A stretch of DNA of 64,000 nucleotides from Arthrobacter antibioticus (GCF_030063205.1 NZ_JASISQ010000002.1:434001-498000); one strand, 5' to 3'. Shown: positions 19,862 to 29,335, counted from the stretch's first letter. Program-made: numbers and translations. The notes: generated by a model from the sequence alone, not told the origin.

Positions 19862-21331
19862 ATGACATCTGCCCCGCCCATCGGCAAGGCACGTACCATC
19901 GCCCTGATTTCTTTGTTCATGGCCTCGTTCATGGAACTACTCGATGCCACCATCGTCAACGTTGCTCTTCCTGACATTGAGCGTGCCCTTGGCGCCCAAA
20001 ACGCCGAGCTGCAATGGATGGTGGCTTCCTACACGCTGGCACTGGCGATAGGACTGATTACCGGATCCCGCTTGGGAGATATTTACGGACGCAAAAAGAT
20101 CTTCATCATTGGTCTTGTAGCGTTCACCGTTGCCTCGGTGATGTGCGGGGCAGCCATGAACCCAGAAATGCTCATTGCCTCCCGCGCGTTGCAAGGATTC
20201 GCATCAGCGGCCATGATCCCGCAGGTGCTTTCCAGCCTGCAGGTCATGTACAAACCCTCCGAACGTGCCGGAGCAATGGCAGGATTCTCAGCGCTGGCGG
20301 GTGTTGCCGCGGTTTCTGGACCCATTTTGGGCGCCATCCTGACCGATGCCGACGTCTTTGGTTGGGGATGGCGCACCATCTTCTTCGTCAATGTTCCCGT
20401 GTGTATCTTCGCGGTTATCTGCGCAGTGAAGTTCGTGCCCGAATCGGTTGCCCCTGTGCGGCACAAACTGGATCTGTCCGGAGTCGTCATTCTGGCCGTG
20501 GGCATGATGGCGATCCTGTATCCGCTCACCATGGGACGTGAGGAAGGCTGGCCGGTGTGGACGTATCTTTCCATGGCGGTGGGTGTACTGGTTCTTGTGG
20601 GCTTCGTGCTGCTGCAACGCCGTGCTGAACAGCGTGGAAAAGAGCCGTTGGTGGCTGTTTCCCTGTTCAAAAGCCGCCCGTTTGCTGCAGGTATCGCCAT
20701 GATGTTCCTGTTCTTCATCCCCATGAACGGCTTCTTCCTGATCCAAACTTTGTTCCTGCAGCTCGGTTTGGAATACCCCATTCTGAAAGCCGGGCTTACC
20801 ATGATCCCGTTCTCCATCATGGTCCCCGTTCTGGCTGGAATCTCTGCCGCGATCCTGGCCCGAAAGATCGGCCGGGTTGTCCTGCAGCTGGGCCCGTTGG
20901 TGGTTGCCATCGGCTTTGTGGTGCTGATCTTCACCGTCCAAGGGGTTGGCGGCACTGTGACGCCGTGGCACCTGATTGCGGGTCTGGCTCTTAGCGGCGC
21001 GGGTTTCGGCATGGTGGTGGCCCCGGTGGGCATCTTTGTGCTCTCTGAAGTCCCCACCAAATTTGCTGGCAGCGCGTCGGGTCTTTTTAACACCACGAGC
21101 CAGCTGGCAGGGGCGCTGGGTGTGGCCATTATCGGCACCATTTTCTTTGATGCGCTTGAGGGTAGCGGCGCAACCAGCCAGTCGGCGGTGTTTATAGACG
21201 GCTTCACCTCCACCATGTGGGTCATGGCCGCCGGTATGGTGCTGGCCTCTGTCGCGGCGTCGTTCTTACCTCGGTGGGCTTCAGAGTCAGACCTCCCGGA
21301 TGAGGTGCCAGCAGCATTGGTTGGCGCTTAG
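19862..21331 (+). CDS. MFS transporter, DHA2 (EmrB/QacA) drug efflux type
   Basis: A 489-residue, multi-span major-facilitator protein of the 14-span drug:H+ antiporter-2 family. The DHA2 signature is at the N-terminus: MASFMELLDATIVNVALPDI, then ASYTLALAIGLITGSRLGD and YGRKKIF. Motif C appears as AGVAAVSGPILGAIL. The ATG at 19862 follows GAAGGA; the frame is open from 19694 but that part lies in the inverted repeat region. It probably exports toxic or cationic compounds. Unlike the other three DHA2 pumps in the window, it has no adjacent regulator gene. Confidence 0.9.
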   Translation: MTSAPPIGKARTIALISLFMASFMELLDATIVNVALPDIERALGAQNAELQWMVASYTLALAIGLITGSRLGDIYGRKKIFIIGLVAFTVASVMCGAAMNPEMLIASRALQGFASAAMIPQVLSSLQVMYKPSERAGAMAGFSALAGVAAVSGPILGAILTDADVFGWGWRTIFFVNVPVCIFAVICAVKFVPESVAPVRHKLDLSGVVILAVGMMAILYPLTMGREEGWPVWTYLSMAVGVLVLVGFVLLQRRAEQRGKEPLVAVSLFKSRPFAAGIAMMFLFFIPMNGFFLIQTLFLQLGLEYPILKAGLTMIPFSIMVPVLAGISAAILARKIGRVVLQLGPLVVAIGFVVLIFTVQGVGGTVTPWHLIAGLALSGAGFGMVVAPVGIFVLSEVPTKFAGSASGLFNTTSQLAGALGVAIIGTIFFDALEGSGATSQSAVFIDGFTSTMWVMAAGMVLASVAASFLPRWASESDLPDEVPAALVGA

Positions 21332-21393
21332 GAAGTGCGACGCCGGGACTCACCACTGTGGGTCCGGCACCTGAGCTGCCCTAGAGTTAGGCC

Positions 21394-22047
21394 ATGACTT
21401 TCTTGACCCCACAAACCGGCTCAGTGCTGGCCATTTGCCGAGTACACCAGCTGATCACCACTAAGACAGGGTTTGGCGCCACGGGCATTGACAAGCGCGC
21501 CATCATGGGTCCCGTTGGCATTCGTAAGTTTGGTGTATTTGGTGATGTTCAAGGGGACACCGAACATCACGGCGGTCCGGATCAGGCCATCTACGCGTAC
21601 TCACAAGAAGACGCTGACTACTGGGCTGTTGAGTTGGGCCGGCCCATTCCTGCGGGTCTCTTTGGCGAAAATTTGCGCACCCAAGGTGTTGAAACCAGCC
21701 AAGCCGTGATTGGTACCCGGTGGCGGATTGGCAAGGCACTTTTGGAAGTTACTTCGCCGAGGGTCCCATGCGCCACTTTTGCCGAACGCATGGATGAGCC
21801 GCAGTGGGTGAAACGCTTCACGCAGGTGGGCCGGGTTGGTACTTATTTGCGCGTGCTGGAACATGGCAAAGTACAGGCGGGGGACGCCGTCGTACTTGAA
21901 CGTGTACCGGAACACGGAATCACTGTAGGAAAGTTTTTCGCCGACCCCACACTGGCTGATGTGCTGATGCTGCAGGGCTTGGAAGCCGCGGGCGAACTGA
22001 CGCTCTCCAAACATTTTTACACTCGGTTCGAGAAGATGCTCCGATAG
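21394..22047 (+). CDS. MOSC domain-containing protein (YiiM-like)
   Basis: A 217-residue protein with a MOSC (molybdenum cofactor sulfurase C-terminal) beta-barrel: GDVQGDTEHHGGPDQAIYAY, then GLFGENLRTQGV, and the conserved Cys in VTSPRVPCATFAERM. The family includes YiiM/YflK-type proteins linked to detoxification of N-hydroxylated compounds and molybdenum cofactor binding. It is a stand-alone gene after the DHA2 pump, starting at ATG 21394. The substrate is unknown. Confidence 0.9.
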   Translation: MTFLTPQTGSVLAICRVHQLITTKTGFGATGIDKRAIMGPVGIRKFGVFGDVQGDTEHHGGPDQAIYAYSQEDADYWAVELGRPIPAGLFGENLRTQGVETSQAVIGTRWRIGKALLEVTSPRVPCATFAERMDEPQWVKRFTQVGRVGTYLRVLEHGKVQAGDAVVLERVPEHGITVGKFFADPTLADVLMLQGLEAAGELTLSKHFYTRFEKMLR

Positions 22048-22442
22048 AGAATTTCCGCTCGTCAGGCCCACCAATCATGCAGATCAGCGATGGTGTGCCG
22101 AAACTCACGGGCTCACTTTAGCTTTCTCTGTATCGCGGCGCGCAGGGATGGCCTACAATTAAAACATCCCCCACTCCGGTATCTCCTTTTTATTTTCTGC
22201 CCAATTTTTGAGGCAGGAGCCTGAAGTGTATGGGACCCGCAAGATCTTTCAGCGGGTAAGTAGTGCTCATAGGGGATTGCCGGCAAAGAAACGCCATGCG
22301 GTGTTGATCTAGGTCTTCACTTGCAGCCGTACCCACGGTGTACATGGCGCAAGATCCTGCCCGGGATGCCGAGAAGCGGCTGGATTTTACTCCAATGCGG
22401 CGTTCCTAGCCGCCTGGCCCTATGAATGAGGACATCCTGACT
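22048..22442 (+). promoter_or_regulatory. Long non-coding leader upstream of the DEAD-box helicase
   Basis: About 395 bases hold no gene I can support. A TACAAT at 22154-22159 is a plausible -10 element. If used, it would leave a 5' leader of about 280 bases, a length typical of cold-shock RNA helicase genes, which are often post-transcriptionally controlled. AGGA at 22428-22431 is the probable ribosome site for the ATG at 22443. Confidence 0.4.
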
Positions 22443-24383
22443 ATGCCCGAAAATTTGATTGAAGATTCCCCCGCCACGGAGGAAAAGCACGAATTGACTT
22501 TCGCAGAGATGGGTATTGACGGCCGCGTGCTGTCTGCCCTGAGCGATGTTGGCTACGAGAAGCCGTCACCGATCCAGGCCGCAACCATCCCGTTGCTGCT
22601 TGAAGGCCGTGACGTTGTTGGTCTGGCCCAGACGGGTACCGGTAAGACGGCAGCATTCGCCGTACCTGCCCTGTCTCGTATGGCTGAGCTAATGGACCTC
22701 AACGGCCCCACCAAGGACACCCAGATTCTGGTTTTGGCCCCTACCCGTGAATTGGCTCTTCAGGTTGCTGAAGCCTTCACCTCATACGCCAAGCACATGG
22801 AAAACTTCTCCGTACTGCCCGTCTACGGTGGCTCGGCTTACGGCCCGCAGCTGGCAGGATTGCGTCGCGGTGCTCAGGTTGTTGTTGGTACGCCAGGGCG
22901 TGTCATCGACCACCTTTCCAAGGGTTCCTTGAACCTGTCAAACCTGCAGTACCTGGTTTTGGATGAAGCCGATGAGATGTTGCGCATGGGCTTTGCTGAA
23001 GACGTTGAGCAGATCCTGTCCCAGACTCCGGCAGAGAAGCAGGTTGCCCTCTTCTCCGCCACAATGCCTGGTGCGATCCGCCGTATCTCCAAGCAATACC
23101 TGAACAACCCGGCCGAGGTCACGGTCAAATCCAAGACCACCACGGGCGCGAACACCCGCCAGCGTTACTTGCAGGTCATGGGCCCGCACAAGCTTGACGC
23201 TTTGACACGTGTGCTTGAAGTTGAAGAGTTCGACGGCGTCATCGCGTTCGTGCGCACCAAGATGGCCACTGAGGATTTGGCCGATAAGTTGAAGGCACGC
23301 GGTTTCCAGGCCGCCGCCATCAATGGTGACATCCCGCAGCAGCAGCGTGAGCGCACCATCGAAGCACTGCGCAGCGGCAAAATCGATGTCTTGGTTGCCA
23401 CCGATGTTGCGGCCCGTGGCCTTGACGTTGAGCGCATCACTCACGTCATCAATTACGACATCCCGCATGACACCGAATCCTACGTCCACCGCATTGGCCG
23501 TACGGGTCGTGCCGGCCGTTCAGGTGACGCGATTTTGTTCATGACCCCGCGTGAGAAGTACCTGCTGCGCGCCATTGAAAAGGCCACACGTCAGCCGGTT
23601 GACCAGATGCACCTACCCTCTGCTGAGACTATCAACTCGCTGCGTTTGGGTAAGTTTGCCGAGAAAATCACGCAGACTCTGGCAAGCCAGGATGTTGCCA
23701 AGTTCCGCGACTTGATCGCCACCTACGAGCAGGAGCACGACGTTCCTGCTTCGGAGATCGCTGCTGCCTTGGCCGTTATGGCCCAGGGTAACCAGCCGTT
23801 GCTAGTCAATGACCTCCCTGCTGCACCGGAGTACCAGAAGAAGGAACGCTCAAAGGATGGCTTCGGCTCCCGCGGCCCGACCCGGACCCTGACCGAAGGC
23901 AACGCCACCTACCGCATCTCGGTAGGCCGCCGCCAGCGCGTCATGCCCGGTTCCATCGTTGGCGCCATTGCCAACGAAGGTGGACTTTCCTCCGCGCAGA
24001 TCGGCGGCATCGATATCCGCGCCGACCACACCTTGGTTGAATTGCCCGCGGACCTGAGCAAGGACCAGTGGCGTGCACTGAGCAAGACCCGCATCAGCGG
24101 CGAGCTCATCAACCTCGAACTGGACAAGGGCCGTCGCCCGTCCAGCGGTGGTGGCGGAGCCCCTTACAAGGCCCGCGAAGAGCGCAATGACCGCGGTCAA
24201 GGCGGCTTCAAGAAGAAGTTCGACGGCGATCGCAGCGGTGGATTCCGTGGCGGCGACAGGGACCGTGACGATCGCAGCTTCGGTGCTGACCGCGGTGGTC
24301 AGAGCCACACGGGCCACGGTGGCGGAGATCGTCGCCCCCGCCACGAAGGCGGAGCGAATTACAACAGCAAGGGCAAGTGGTAA
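22443..24383 (+). CDS. DEAD/DEAH-box ATP-dependent RNA helicase (CsdA/DeaD type)
   Basis: A 646-residue RNA helicase. The Q-motif region GYEKPSPIQAATIPLLLEGR is followed by Walker A AQTGTGKTAAF, motif Ia PTRELALQ, VVGTPGRVIDHL, DEADEM, SATMP, and HRIGRTGRAGRSG of motif VI. A DbpA-like RNA-binding domain lies near 470-555 (RISVGRRQRVMPGSIVGAI). The tail (about 570-646) is rich in Gly, Arg and Asp. It unwinds structured RNA in ribosome assembly and mRNA decay and is usually cold-induced. The ATG at 22443 is preferred for its GAGGA site; the alternative ATG at 22422 has none. Confidence 0.95.
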   Translation: MPENLIEDSPATEEKHELTFAEMGIDGRVLSALSDVGYEKPSPIQAATIPLLLEGRDVVGLAQTGTGKTAAFAVPALSRMAELMDLNGPTKDTQILVLAPTRELALQVAEAFTSYAKHMENFSVLPVYGGSAYGPQLAGLRRGAQVVVGTPGRVIDHLSKGSLNLSNLQYLVLDEADEMLRMGFAEDVEQILSQTPAEKQVALFSATMPGAIRRISKQYLNNPAEVTVKSKTTTGANTRQRYLQVMGPHKLDALTRVLEVEEFDGVIAFVRTKMATEDLADKLKARGFQAAAINGDIPQQQRERTIEALRSGKIDVLVATDVAARGLDVERITHVINYDIPHDTESYVHRIGRTGRAGRSGDAILFMTPREKYLLRAIEKATRQPVDQMHLPSAETINSLRLGKFAEKITQTLASQDVAKFRDLIATYEQEHDVPASEIAAALAVMAQGNQPLLVNDLPAAPEYQKKERSKDGFGSRGPTRTLTEGNATYRISVGRRQRVMPGSIVGAIANEGGLSSAQIGGIDIRADHTLVELPADLSKDQWRALSKTRISGELINLELDKGRRPSSGGGGAPYKAREERNDRGQGGFKKKFDGDRSGGFRGGDRDRDDRSFGADRGGQSHTGHGGGDRRPRHEGGANYNSKGKW

Positions 24384-24405
24384 TAACCACGCTCTAAGGC
24401 GTTGA

Positions 24406-24440
24406 GGGCCGGTTGTCAGCGATGGCAACCGGCCCTTTCA
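24406..24440 (+). terminator. Rho-independent terminator of the DEAD-box helicase gene
   Basis: The ten-base arm GGGCCGGTTG (24406-24415) pairs with CAACCGGCCC (24426-24435), followed by a short T run. It starts 22 bases after the stop codon. Confidence 0.85.
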
Positions 24441-24442
24441 TT

Positions 24443-24479
24443 CCCCAAAATATTGCTCACAATATTCCCCAAAATATTG
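24443..24479. repeat. 13-bp direct repeat in an AT-rich intergenic patch
   Basis: CCCCAAAATATTG occurs at 24443-24455 and 24467-24479, separated by a partial complementary CAATATT. The rest of the gap up to the tRNA at 24670 shows no gene. Confidence 0.6.
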
Positions 24480-24669
24480 TCCCAAAGATGCTGTGATGTA
24501 ATTCATGAGAAGGCTGTTGCCAGCGCAGTGGTCTTGGGTGTTGAGCAGGTTTTTTGACCCGCTTTGCAGCTATTTTGACGTGAAAAGGGAGGCCGTGATC
24601 TCTTGCCGGGTGTTTGGTGAATCCTCGATTTCGTTTCCGGCAAATGCACTGGTAAAGTATTTTCTCGTT

Positions 24670-24741
24670 GCCCCCCTAGCTCAGTGGTAGAGCGCGTTCT
24701 TGGTAAGAACGAGGTCACCGGATCGATTCCGGTGGGGGGCT
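24670..24741 (+). tRNA. tRNA-Thr (anticodon GGT)
   Basis: A complete 72-base cloverleaf: acceptor GCCCCCC / GGGGGGC, D arm GCTC-AGTGGTA-GAGC, anticodon stem CGTTC / GAACG with loop TTGGTAA (anticodon GGT), and T arm ACCGG-ATCGATT-CCGGT with discriminator T. CCA is not encoded. Confidence 0.96.
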
Positions 24742-24804
24742 CGCAAATGAGAAGGCTCGTGTCAAGACGGTTTTGTCCGCGGGGCACGGGCTGTTCTTAT
24801 TTAT

Positions 24805-24878
24805 GGCGGCATAGCTCAGTTGGTTAGAGCGCACGACTCATAATCGTGAGGTCCCGGGATCGAGTCCCGGTGCCGCTA
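24805..24878 (+). tRNA. tRNA-Met (anticodon CAT)
   Basis: A complete 74-base cloverleaf: acceptor GGCGGCA / TGCCGCT, D arm GCTC-AGTTGGTTA-GAGC, anticodon stem CACGA / TCGTG with loop CTCATAA (anticodon CAT), and T arm CCGGG-ATCGAGT-CCCGG with discriminator A. It looks like an elongator methionine tRNA. A CAT anticodon could also serve a lysidine-modified Ile tRNA, which I consider less likely. Confidence 0.93.
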
Positions 24879-24889
24879 CAGTGACGAGA

Positions 24890-24930
24890 CCCGCAATTTC
24901 CGGCCTTTGGTCAGAGATTGCGGGTTTTTT
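24890..24930 (+). terminator. Rho-independent terminator after tRNA-Met
   Basis: The stem CCCGCAAT (24890-24897) pairs with ATTGCGGG (24917-24924), followed by six T residues (24925-24930). It lies 12 bases after the tRNA. Confidence 0.92.
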
Positions 24931-25036
24931 GCTGCCCTCAAAGGGTTAAGACATCCTTCGCCCAGCTAGCGGCCAGAGAGGTGGCGTAGGCTGCCGATAA
25001 AGGGTTCATCTGAAAGCCTGAAAGCAAGGAGCAGTA

Positions 25037-25702
25037 ATGAAGAAGATCTTGATAGTTGGCGGCCATGGAAAGATTGCACTGCTACTGGCGCCAATGCTAA
25101 AGGATGCGGGATTTGAGGTCACCTCAGTGATTCGCAACGCGGCCCAGATTGACGATGTTGCAGAGTCCGGGGCAACCCCTGTTGTGCACGATGTGGCCTC
25201 ATCCTCAGTTGCCGAACTCACCGACCTCTTCGTTGGCCAAGACGCCGTGATCTGGTCTGCGGGCTCAGGTGGCGGAGGAGCGGAACGTACTTACGCGGTG
25301 GATCGAGATGCAGCGATCGCAACGATGGAGGCTGCCGTGGAAGCCGGGGTTCAGCGCTATCTGATGGTTTCCTACCTGGGCGCTGGCCCAGACCACGGAG
25401 TCCCGCCGGAGGATGGCTTCTTCGCTTACGCCGAAGCTAAAGCGGCAGCAGATGCCAAGCTGCGTTCAACGAGTGCTTTGGCTTGGACCATTCTGGCCCC
25501 GGGAGCGCTGACTCTGGAGGCACCCACGGCCTTGATTGATCCAACACCGGCTGCCGAGCGGGACGCCTCTGCCGTGAACGATACTTCCCGGGGCAATGTT
25601 GCCCTCGTAGCCGCCGCTGTCTTGCAGCGCCCGGACACGATCATGCGGACCATTGAATTTACTGATGGCACAACTGAAATTGATGAGGCTCTGAACCCGT
25701 AA
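25037..25702 (+). CDS. NAD(P)-binding atypical SDR protein (YwnB/NmrA-like)
   Basis: A 221-residue Rossmann-fold protein beginning MKKILIVGGHGKIALLLAPM, a variant glycine motif (GGHGKI) typical of the atypical SDR a5 group. Later parts show VSYLGAGPDHG and FFAYAEAKAAADAKLRST with the catalytic-like Tyr/Lys pair, then WTILAPGALT. The ATG at 25037 follows AAGGAG at 25027-25032. Family members bind NAD(P) and include reductases and redox sensors; the substrate is unknown. The antiporter gene starts nine bases downstream of its stop codon, so co-transcription is likely. Confidence 0.88.
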   Translation: MKKILIVGGHGKIALLLAPMLKDAGFEVTSVIRNAAQIDDVAESGATPVVHDVASSSVAELTDLFVGQDAVIWSAGSGGGGAERTYAVDRDAAIATMEAAVEAGVQRYLMVSYLGAGPDHGVPPEDGFFAYAEAKAAADAKLRSTSALAWTILAPGALTLEAPTALIDPTPAAERDASAVNDTSRGNVALVAAAVLQRPDTIMRTIEFTDGTTEIDEALNP

Positions 25703-25711
25703 AGTAGTTCC

Positions 25712-27283
25712 GTGGAACAGCTAATACTCATCATCGGGCTTCTCTTCGCCACTGTCGTAGCAGTTGGTGTGGGGGACAAACTCAGACTTCCCTATCCGGT
25801 GCTGATGCTTATTGTTGCTGGAGCACTGACGTTCATTCCCGGGTTTCCTGACCTGCGGATTGATCCGGAACTAATCCTGCCGATTTTCCTGCCACCGCTG
25901 CTGTTCGCCACAGCACAAAAGAGCTCTTGGGCTGTCTTTCGGATCCGCTGGCGCACCATTCTCATGCTCGCGGTTGCGCTCATAGCCGTGTCAACGGCAC
26001 TCGCGGCAGGGATTGCATGGTTGCTGATTCCAAGCATAGGCATCCCGGCCGCTATTGCGCTGGGGGCCATGTGTGCACCGCCGGATCCAGTGGCTGTGGA
26101 ATCGGTGGCGGGGCGGGTGCATATGCCTCGCCGGCTCAGCACAGTGCTTCAAAGTGAAGGCCTGTTTAATGATGCAGCCGCCATCGTGATCTTCCAAGCA
26201 GCCGTGGCCGCGGCAATGGATGGTCAGCCGTTCGGGCTGGGCGTCATTGGCAAGTTCCTCTTGGGGGCAGCCATCGCGGTTGTGGTTGGCATGTTCATGG
26301 GTTGGGTAACTGGTCTGATTACAAGACTCATCACTTCCTCTGTGGCGCGCAGCGCGGTGACATTGGTGGTGCCGTTTGCTGCTTATCTTCTGGCGGAAGA
26401 GCTATGGGCCTCTGGTGTCATTGCGGTGGTGGTGACGGCGTTGGAGATCAAGCGTCATGCTCGGGCGGAGGACGCCACCGAGCGTGTTACCCGCGCCGCT
26501 TTCTGGGACGTGGTGGAGCTGCTGGTGACAGGGCTCGCCTTCGGTTTGGTCGGGCTCGAAGTTCGGGAGGTTATTCGGGCTGAGGGCTCGGAGATTTTGG
26601 GCATGCTTCCGGTGGCCATTGCGGTCAGTGTTTTGGTCATCGTTGTGCGCTTCCTCTGGTTTGCCGTGGCTGCGTTGCTGTCCAGGAAGCGGCAGGGTGA
26701 TCTCCCTCCCACCAGTTTCAAAGATGTCATCATCCTTACCTGGTGTGGCATGCGCGGGCTGGCCACACTGGCCTTGGCATTGGCGCTGCCCGCAGTGCTG
26801 CCGTCAGGTGAGGCGTTCCCGGGCCGGCATGAAATTATTGTTGTTGCCTGCGCAGTACTTCTGAGCACGCTTGTGCTGCCTGGACTGACGCTGCCGTGGC
26901 TGATGCGGGCCCTGAAAGCAACGGACGACGGCGTGGAGGAACGTGAGGGAGCCAAACTACTGGCCCTGCGCGCTCAAGAAGCTGCTGTCGCAGCCCTGAA
27001 AAACAATAAAATAATCTCGAATCTGCCGCCGGAGAAGACTGCTCTTGTGAAGACGCGGATGCAGCAGCTGCACGCCGAATTGTTGGAAAGCGAGTTGCAC
27101 AAGGACGGGGCAGACGAGAGTCGAAGGCGGGGCCGTGAGCTTGTTATTGCCGTCCAGACGATTGCTCTGGACGCAGCTCGCACGGAAGTGCTGATGGCCC
27201 GCAATGAGCCGGAGACGGATCCTGAAATAGCAGACAGGGTGCTACGTCAGCTTGACCTGCGCACCATGATCATGCCGGACTAG
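25712..27283 (+). CDS. Na+/H+ antiporter, CPA1/NhaP type
   Basis: A 523-residue monovalent cation/proton antiporter. About twelve hydrophobic spans (1-400) include the conserved ALGAMCAPPDPVAVESVAGR and SEGLFNDAAAIVIFQ with the ion-binding Asp. A charged cytoplasmic tail of about 120 residues follows, with coiled-coil character near 415-500. It exchanges Na+ (or K+) for H+ across the membrane and supports pH and salt homeostasis. The GTG at 25712 lies nine bases after the preceding stop with no clear ribosome site, suggesting coupled translation with the SDR-like gene. Confidence 0.93.
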   Translation: MEQLILIIGLLFATVVAVGVGDKLRLPYPVLMLIVAGALTFIPGFPDLRIDPELILPIFLPPLLFATAQKSSWAVFRIRWRTILMLAVALIAVSTALAAGIAWLLIPSIGIPAAIALGAMCAPPDPVAVESVAGRVHMPRRLSTVLQSEGLFNDAAAIVIFQAAVAAAMDGQPFGLGVIGKFLLGAAIAVVVGMFMGWVTGLITRLITSSVARSAVTLVVPFAAYLLAEELWASGVIAVVVTALEIKRHARAEDATERVTRAAFWDVVELLVTGLAFGLVGLEVREVIRAEGSEILGMLPVAIAVSVLVIVVRFLWFAVAALLSRKRQGDLPPTSFKDVIILTWCGMRGLATLALALALPAVLPSGEAFPGRHEIIVVACAVLLSTLVLPGLTLPWLMRALKATDDGVEEREGAKLLALRAQEAAVAALKNNKIISNLPPEKTALVKTRMQQLHAELLESELHKDGADESRRRGRELVIAVQTIALDAARTEVLMARNEPETDPEIADRVLRQLDLRTMIMPD

Positions 27284-27321
27284 CGCTCACCAGTTGTGAC
27301 TCAACGCGCAGGCCCAGGGCC

Positions 27322-27384
27322 GTTGAAGTTGGAGATGATGACACCCGCTCGTCCCTCGCGGGTGTCATCATCTCCAACTTCAAC
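27322..27384. terminator. Palindromic hairpin, copy 2 of the shared-core family
   Basis: Perfect 27-base arms (27322-27348 and 27358-27384) surround a nine-base loop, 38 bases after the antiporter stop. The arm core starts GTTGAAGTTGG and ends GATGACACCC, as in copies 1 and 3. No T tract follows on either strand. Confidence 0.8.
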
Positions 27385-27528
27385 CTCGTCCAGAGGAGGA
27401 GCCCGCCCGGAGGCATGGCTTACAACGCTGAAAGTAGCGGGCTAACTGGCGCAGTTCACCAGTGTTGGCGCCAATGCTTTGTAGGACGGCACGTCGAATC
27501 TGGAATGATTGCCGTATACCCTAGAAGT

Positions 27529-28401
27529 ATGTCTAGCACCGTTGGCCATGAAGCCGCCTCAGCACCTGTCCGCACCCGTAATATCCCGGCGGAGATCGCC
27601 CGCTCATGGCTCTTAGTGCCTGCCACACGTCCCGAGATCTTTGACGAATCAGCGAGCTCACGCGCTGACGCCGTGGTACTGGACATCGAAGATGCCGTGG
27701 ACCCCAAGAAGAAGGACGCGGCCCGTTCCGACGTCATCGAGTGGCTCCGCAATGGCGGGCAAGCCTGGGTCCGCATCAATGACGTCCATTCAGCCTTCTG
27801 GGCCGACGACGTTGCGCAGCTGCGCAATGTTCCAGGACTTCTCGGCGTCATGCTGGCCAAGACAGAGAACGCCGAGCAGGTCAAAGAAACCTACCACCGT
27901 TTGGACGGCAAGACCCGTGTCCTAGCCCTGGTTGAATCCGCACTTGGTATAGAAGAAGCCAACAACATCGCCCGTGCAGAAGGTGCCTTCCGCCTCGCCT
28001 TCGGCTCCGGAGATTTCCGCCGGGACACTGGCATGTCAGCAGATCGTGAAGCCATGGCCTACCCTCGAGCGAAGCTCGTTGTTGCCAGCCGGGTCGGTAA
28101 CCTGCCCGGCCCCATCGATGGCCCCACCGTGGGCACGAACCACCCAATCCTGCGCGAACAGTCGGCCATCACAGTTTCCATGGGAATGACGGGCAAGCTT
28201 TGCTTGGCCACCGACCAGACCACCATCATCAACGAGGTCATCAGCCCCACTCCCACGGATGTGGCGTGGGCTACCGACTTCATGGACGATTTCAAGGCTA
28301 GGGGCGGCGTCATCCGTGACGGCTCTGATCTGCCGCGTTTGGGCCGGGCAGAGAAGATCATGAAATTGGCCGTGGCCTACGGCGTTCAGCCGGCGCTTTA
28401 G
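27529..28401 (+). CDS. HpcH/HpaI aldolase / citrate lyase beta (CitE)-like protein
   Basis: A 290-residue CitE-like TIM-barrel protein. ARSWLLVPATRPEIFDESAS starts the fold, followed by AVVLDIEDAVDP (metal ligand region), WVRINDVHSAFW, LALVESALGIEEANNIARAE and FGSGDFRRDTGMS. Family members cleave or form acyl-CoA thioesters such as citramalyl-CoA or malyl-CoA using Mg2+. The ATG at 27529 (MSSTVGHEAA) is chosen from composition and a nearby AGAAG; the frame is open from 27415. It is not next to citrate lyase alpha or gamma subunits, so a stand-alone lyase or thioesterase is likely. Confidence 0.88.
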   Translation: MSSTVGHEAASAPVRTRNIPAEIARSWLLVPATRPEIFDESASSRADAVVLDIEDAVDPKKKDAARSDVIEWLRNGGQAWVRINDVHSAFWADDVAQLRNVPGLLGVMLAKTENAEQVKETYHRLDGKTRVLALVESALGIEEANNIARAEGAFRLAFGSGDFRRDTGMSADREAMAYPRAKLVVASRVGNLPGPIDGPTVGTNHPILREQSAITVSMGMTGKLCLATDQTTIINEVISPTPTDVAWATDFMDDFKARGGVIRDGSDLPRLGRAEKIMKLAVAYGVQPAL

Positions 28402-28417
28402 CCCGCGCTCTATTTCA

Positions 28418-29335
28418 ATGGTCGATTGCGCTCTGGTTCGCTCGGTTTCCTGGAACCAGGATGAAGTGGCGCTCTCACTCCTTACCGATGACGCCGCTGC
28501 CCGAGTGCCTTTGGCGCCGGGACAGTGGTTGAGGTTTAAGGTACTGTCCGGGGATGGCATTTCATCTCGCTACTGCTTGGGACACACCAGTGTGCAGGGC
28601 CCACATGAATCGGTACATTTCCCCTGCCCCAGTGGGCAGGTAGCCGAGCGCGGTTTTCAGTGTGGATCGTGTTTTGCCAAGGACGAAATGCGCTTTATGC
28701 ACGATTTCCACCGCAGCGGGGTTGCCCCTGCGGGGATGCGGAACTATTTGGCGCAGCCCCATTGGCTGTATATCGCCACGTTTGCGGATGGCACAACCAA
28801 GGTTGGCACAGCCGCCATGCCCAGCAAATGGCGCCGACTCGCCGAACAGGGTGCCGTCACGGCCCAATATGTGGCGCTTGCAGATGACGGCGCTGTGGTG
28901 CGCCGCCTTGAAGATGCTGTTACTAAGGAACTGGGAGTGAGCCAGTTTGTCCGAGCTGCCGCGAAGCTAGCCGCACTCTGCGCTCCGCGCTCTACGTCGG
29001 AACTTCTCGAACACAACCTGAGGGTTGCCACCGCGGTGCGTGAATTCCTTGCCGAGGAAGATCTGGATGGTTTTGAAACTGTCAACGAAGAATGGCAAGG
29101 CAGCAGTTTTTCCGCCGAGCTTACCGGTGGCCGACCAAGAATCGCTTATCCGCAGTCGCTGCATTCGGGCACACACGGTATGCGTCTTGAATCAATGCTT
29201 GGCGCTCATGCCCTGGTGACTGTTGACGGTTCGGAACTTAGTTTTGTTGCCGACCTTGGTGCGCTCAAGGGGCACAAGATCAGCTTTGGGGACTACACCA
29301 CCGAGGTCCCCGCGTTGCAAGAGGCACTCTTTTAG
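28418..29335 (+). CDS. DUF2797 domain-containing protein
   Basis: A 305-residue protein that matches my memory of the DUF2797 family, whose function is unknown. An N-terminal beta-rich part ends in a Cys/His cluster, HFPCPSGQVAERGFQCGSCF then MRFMH, that could bind zinc. It is followed by YLAQPHWLYIATFADGTTKV and GTAAMPSKWRRLAEQGA, a GIY-YIG-like arrangement (Y..A..G..KVG). The ATG at 28418 lies 16 bases after the lyase stop. A C-terminal segment with RLESMLGAHALV completes it. A role in nucleic acid or RNA handling would be speculation. Confidence 0.75.
   Translation: MVDCALVRSVSWNQDEVALSLLTDDAAARVPLAPGQWLRFKVLSGDGISSRYCLGHTSVQGPHESVHFPCPSGQVAERGFQCGSCFAKDEMRFMHDFHRSGVAPAGMRNYLAQPHWLYIATFADGTTKVGTAAMPSKWRRLAEQGAVTAQYVALADDGAVVRRLEDAVTKELGVSQFVRAAAKLAALCAPRSTSELLEHNLRVATAVREFLAEEDLDGFETVNEEWQGSSFSAELTGGRPRIAYPQSLHSGTHGMRLESMLGAHALVTVDGSELSFVADLGALKGHKISFGDYTTEVPALQEALF

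Noticed and set aside
20083-21225. 380-residue minus-strand frame opposite the DHA2 pump
   Set aside because: Thr/Met/Pro-rich antisense shadow typical of codon bias in membrane-protein genes; no independent start signals.
24670-24880. tRNA-associated integration site
   Set aside because: Both tRNA genes are complete, but no integrase gene and no duplicated tRNA 3' end were found nearby.
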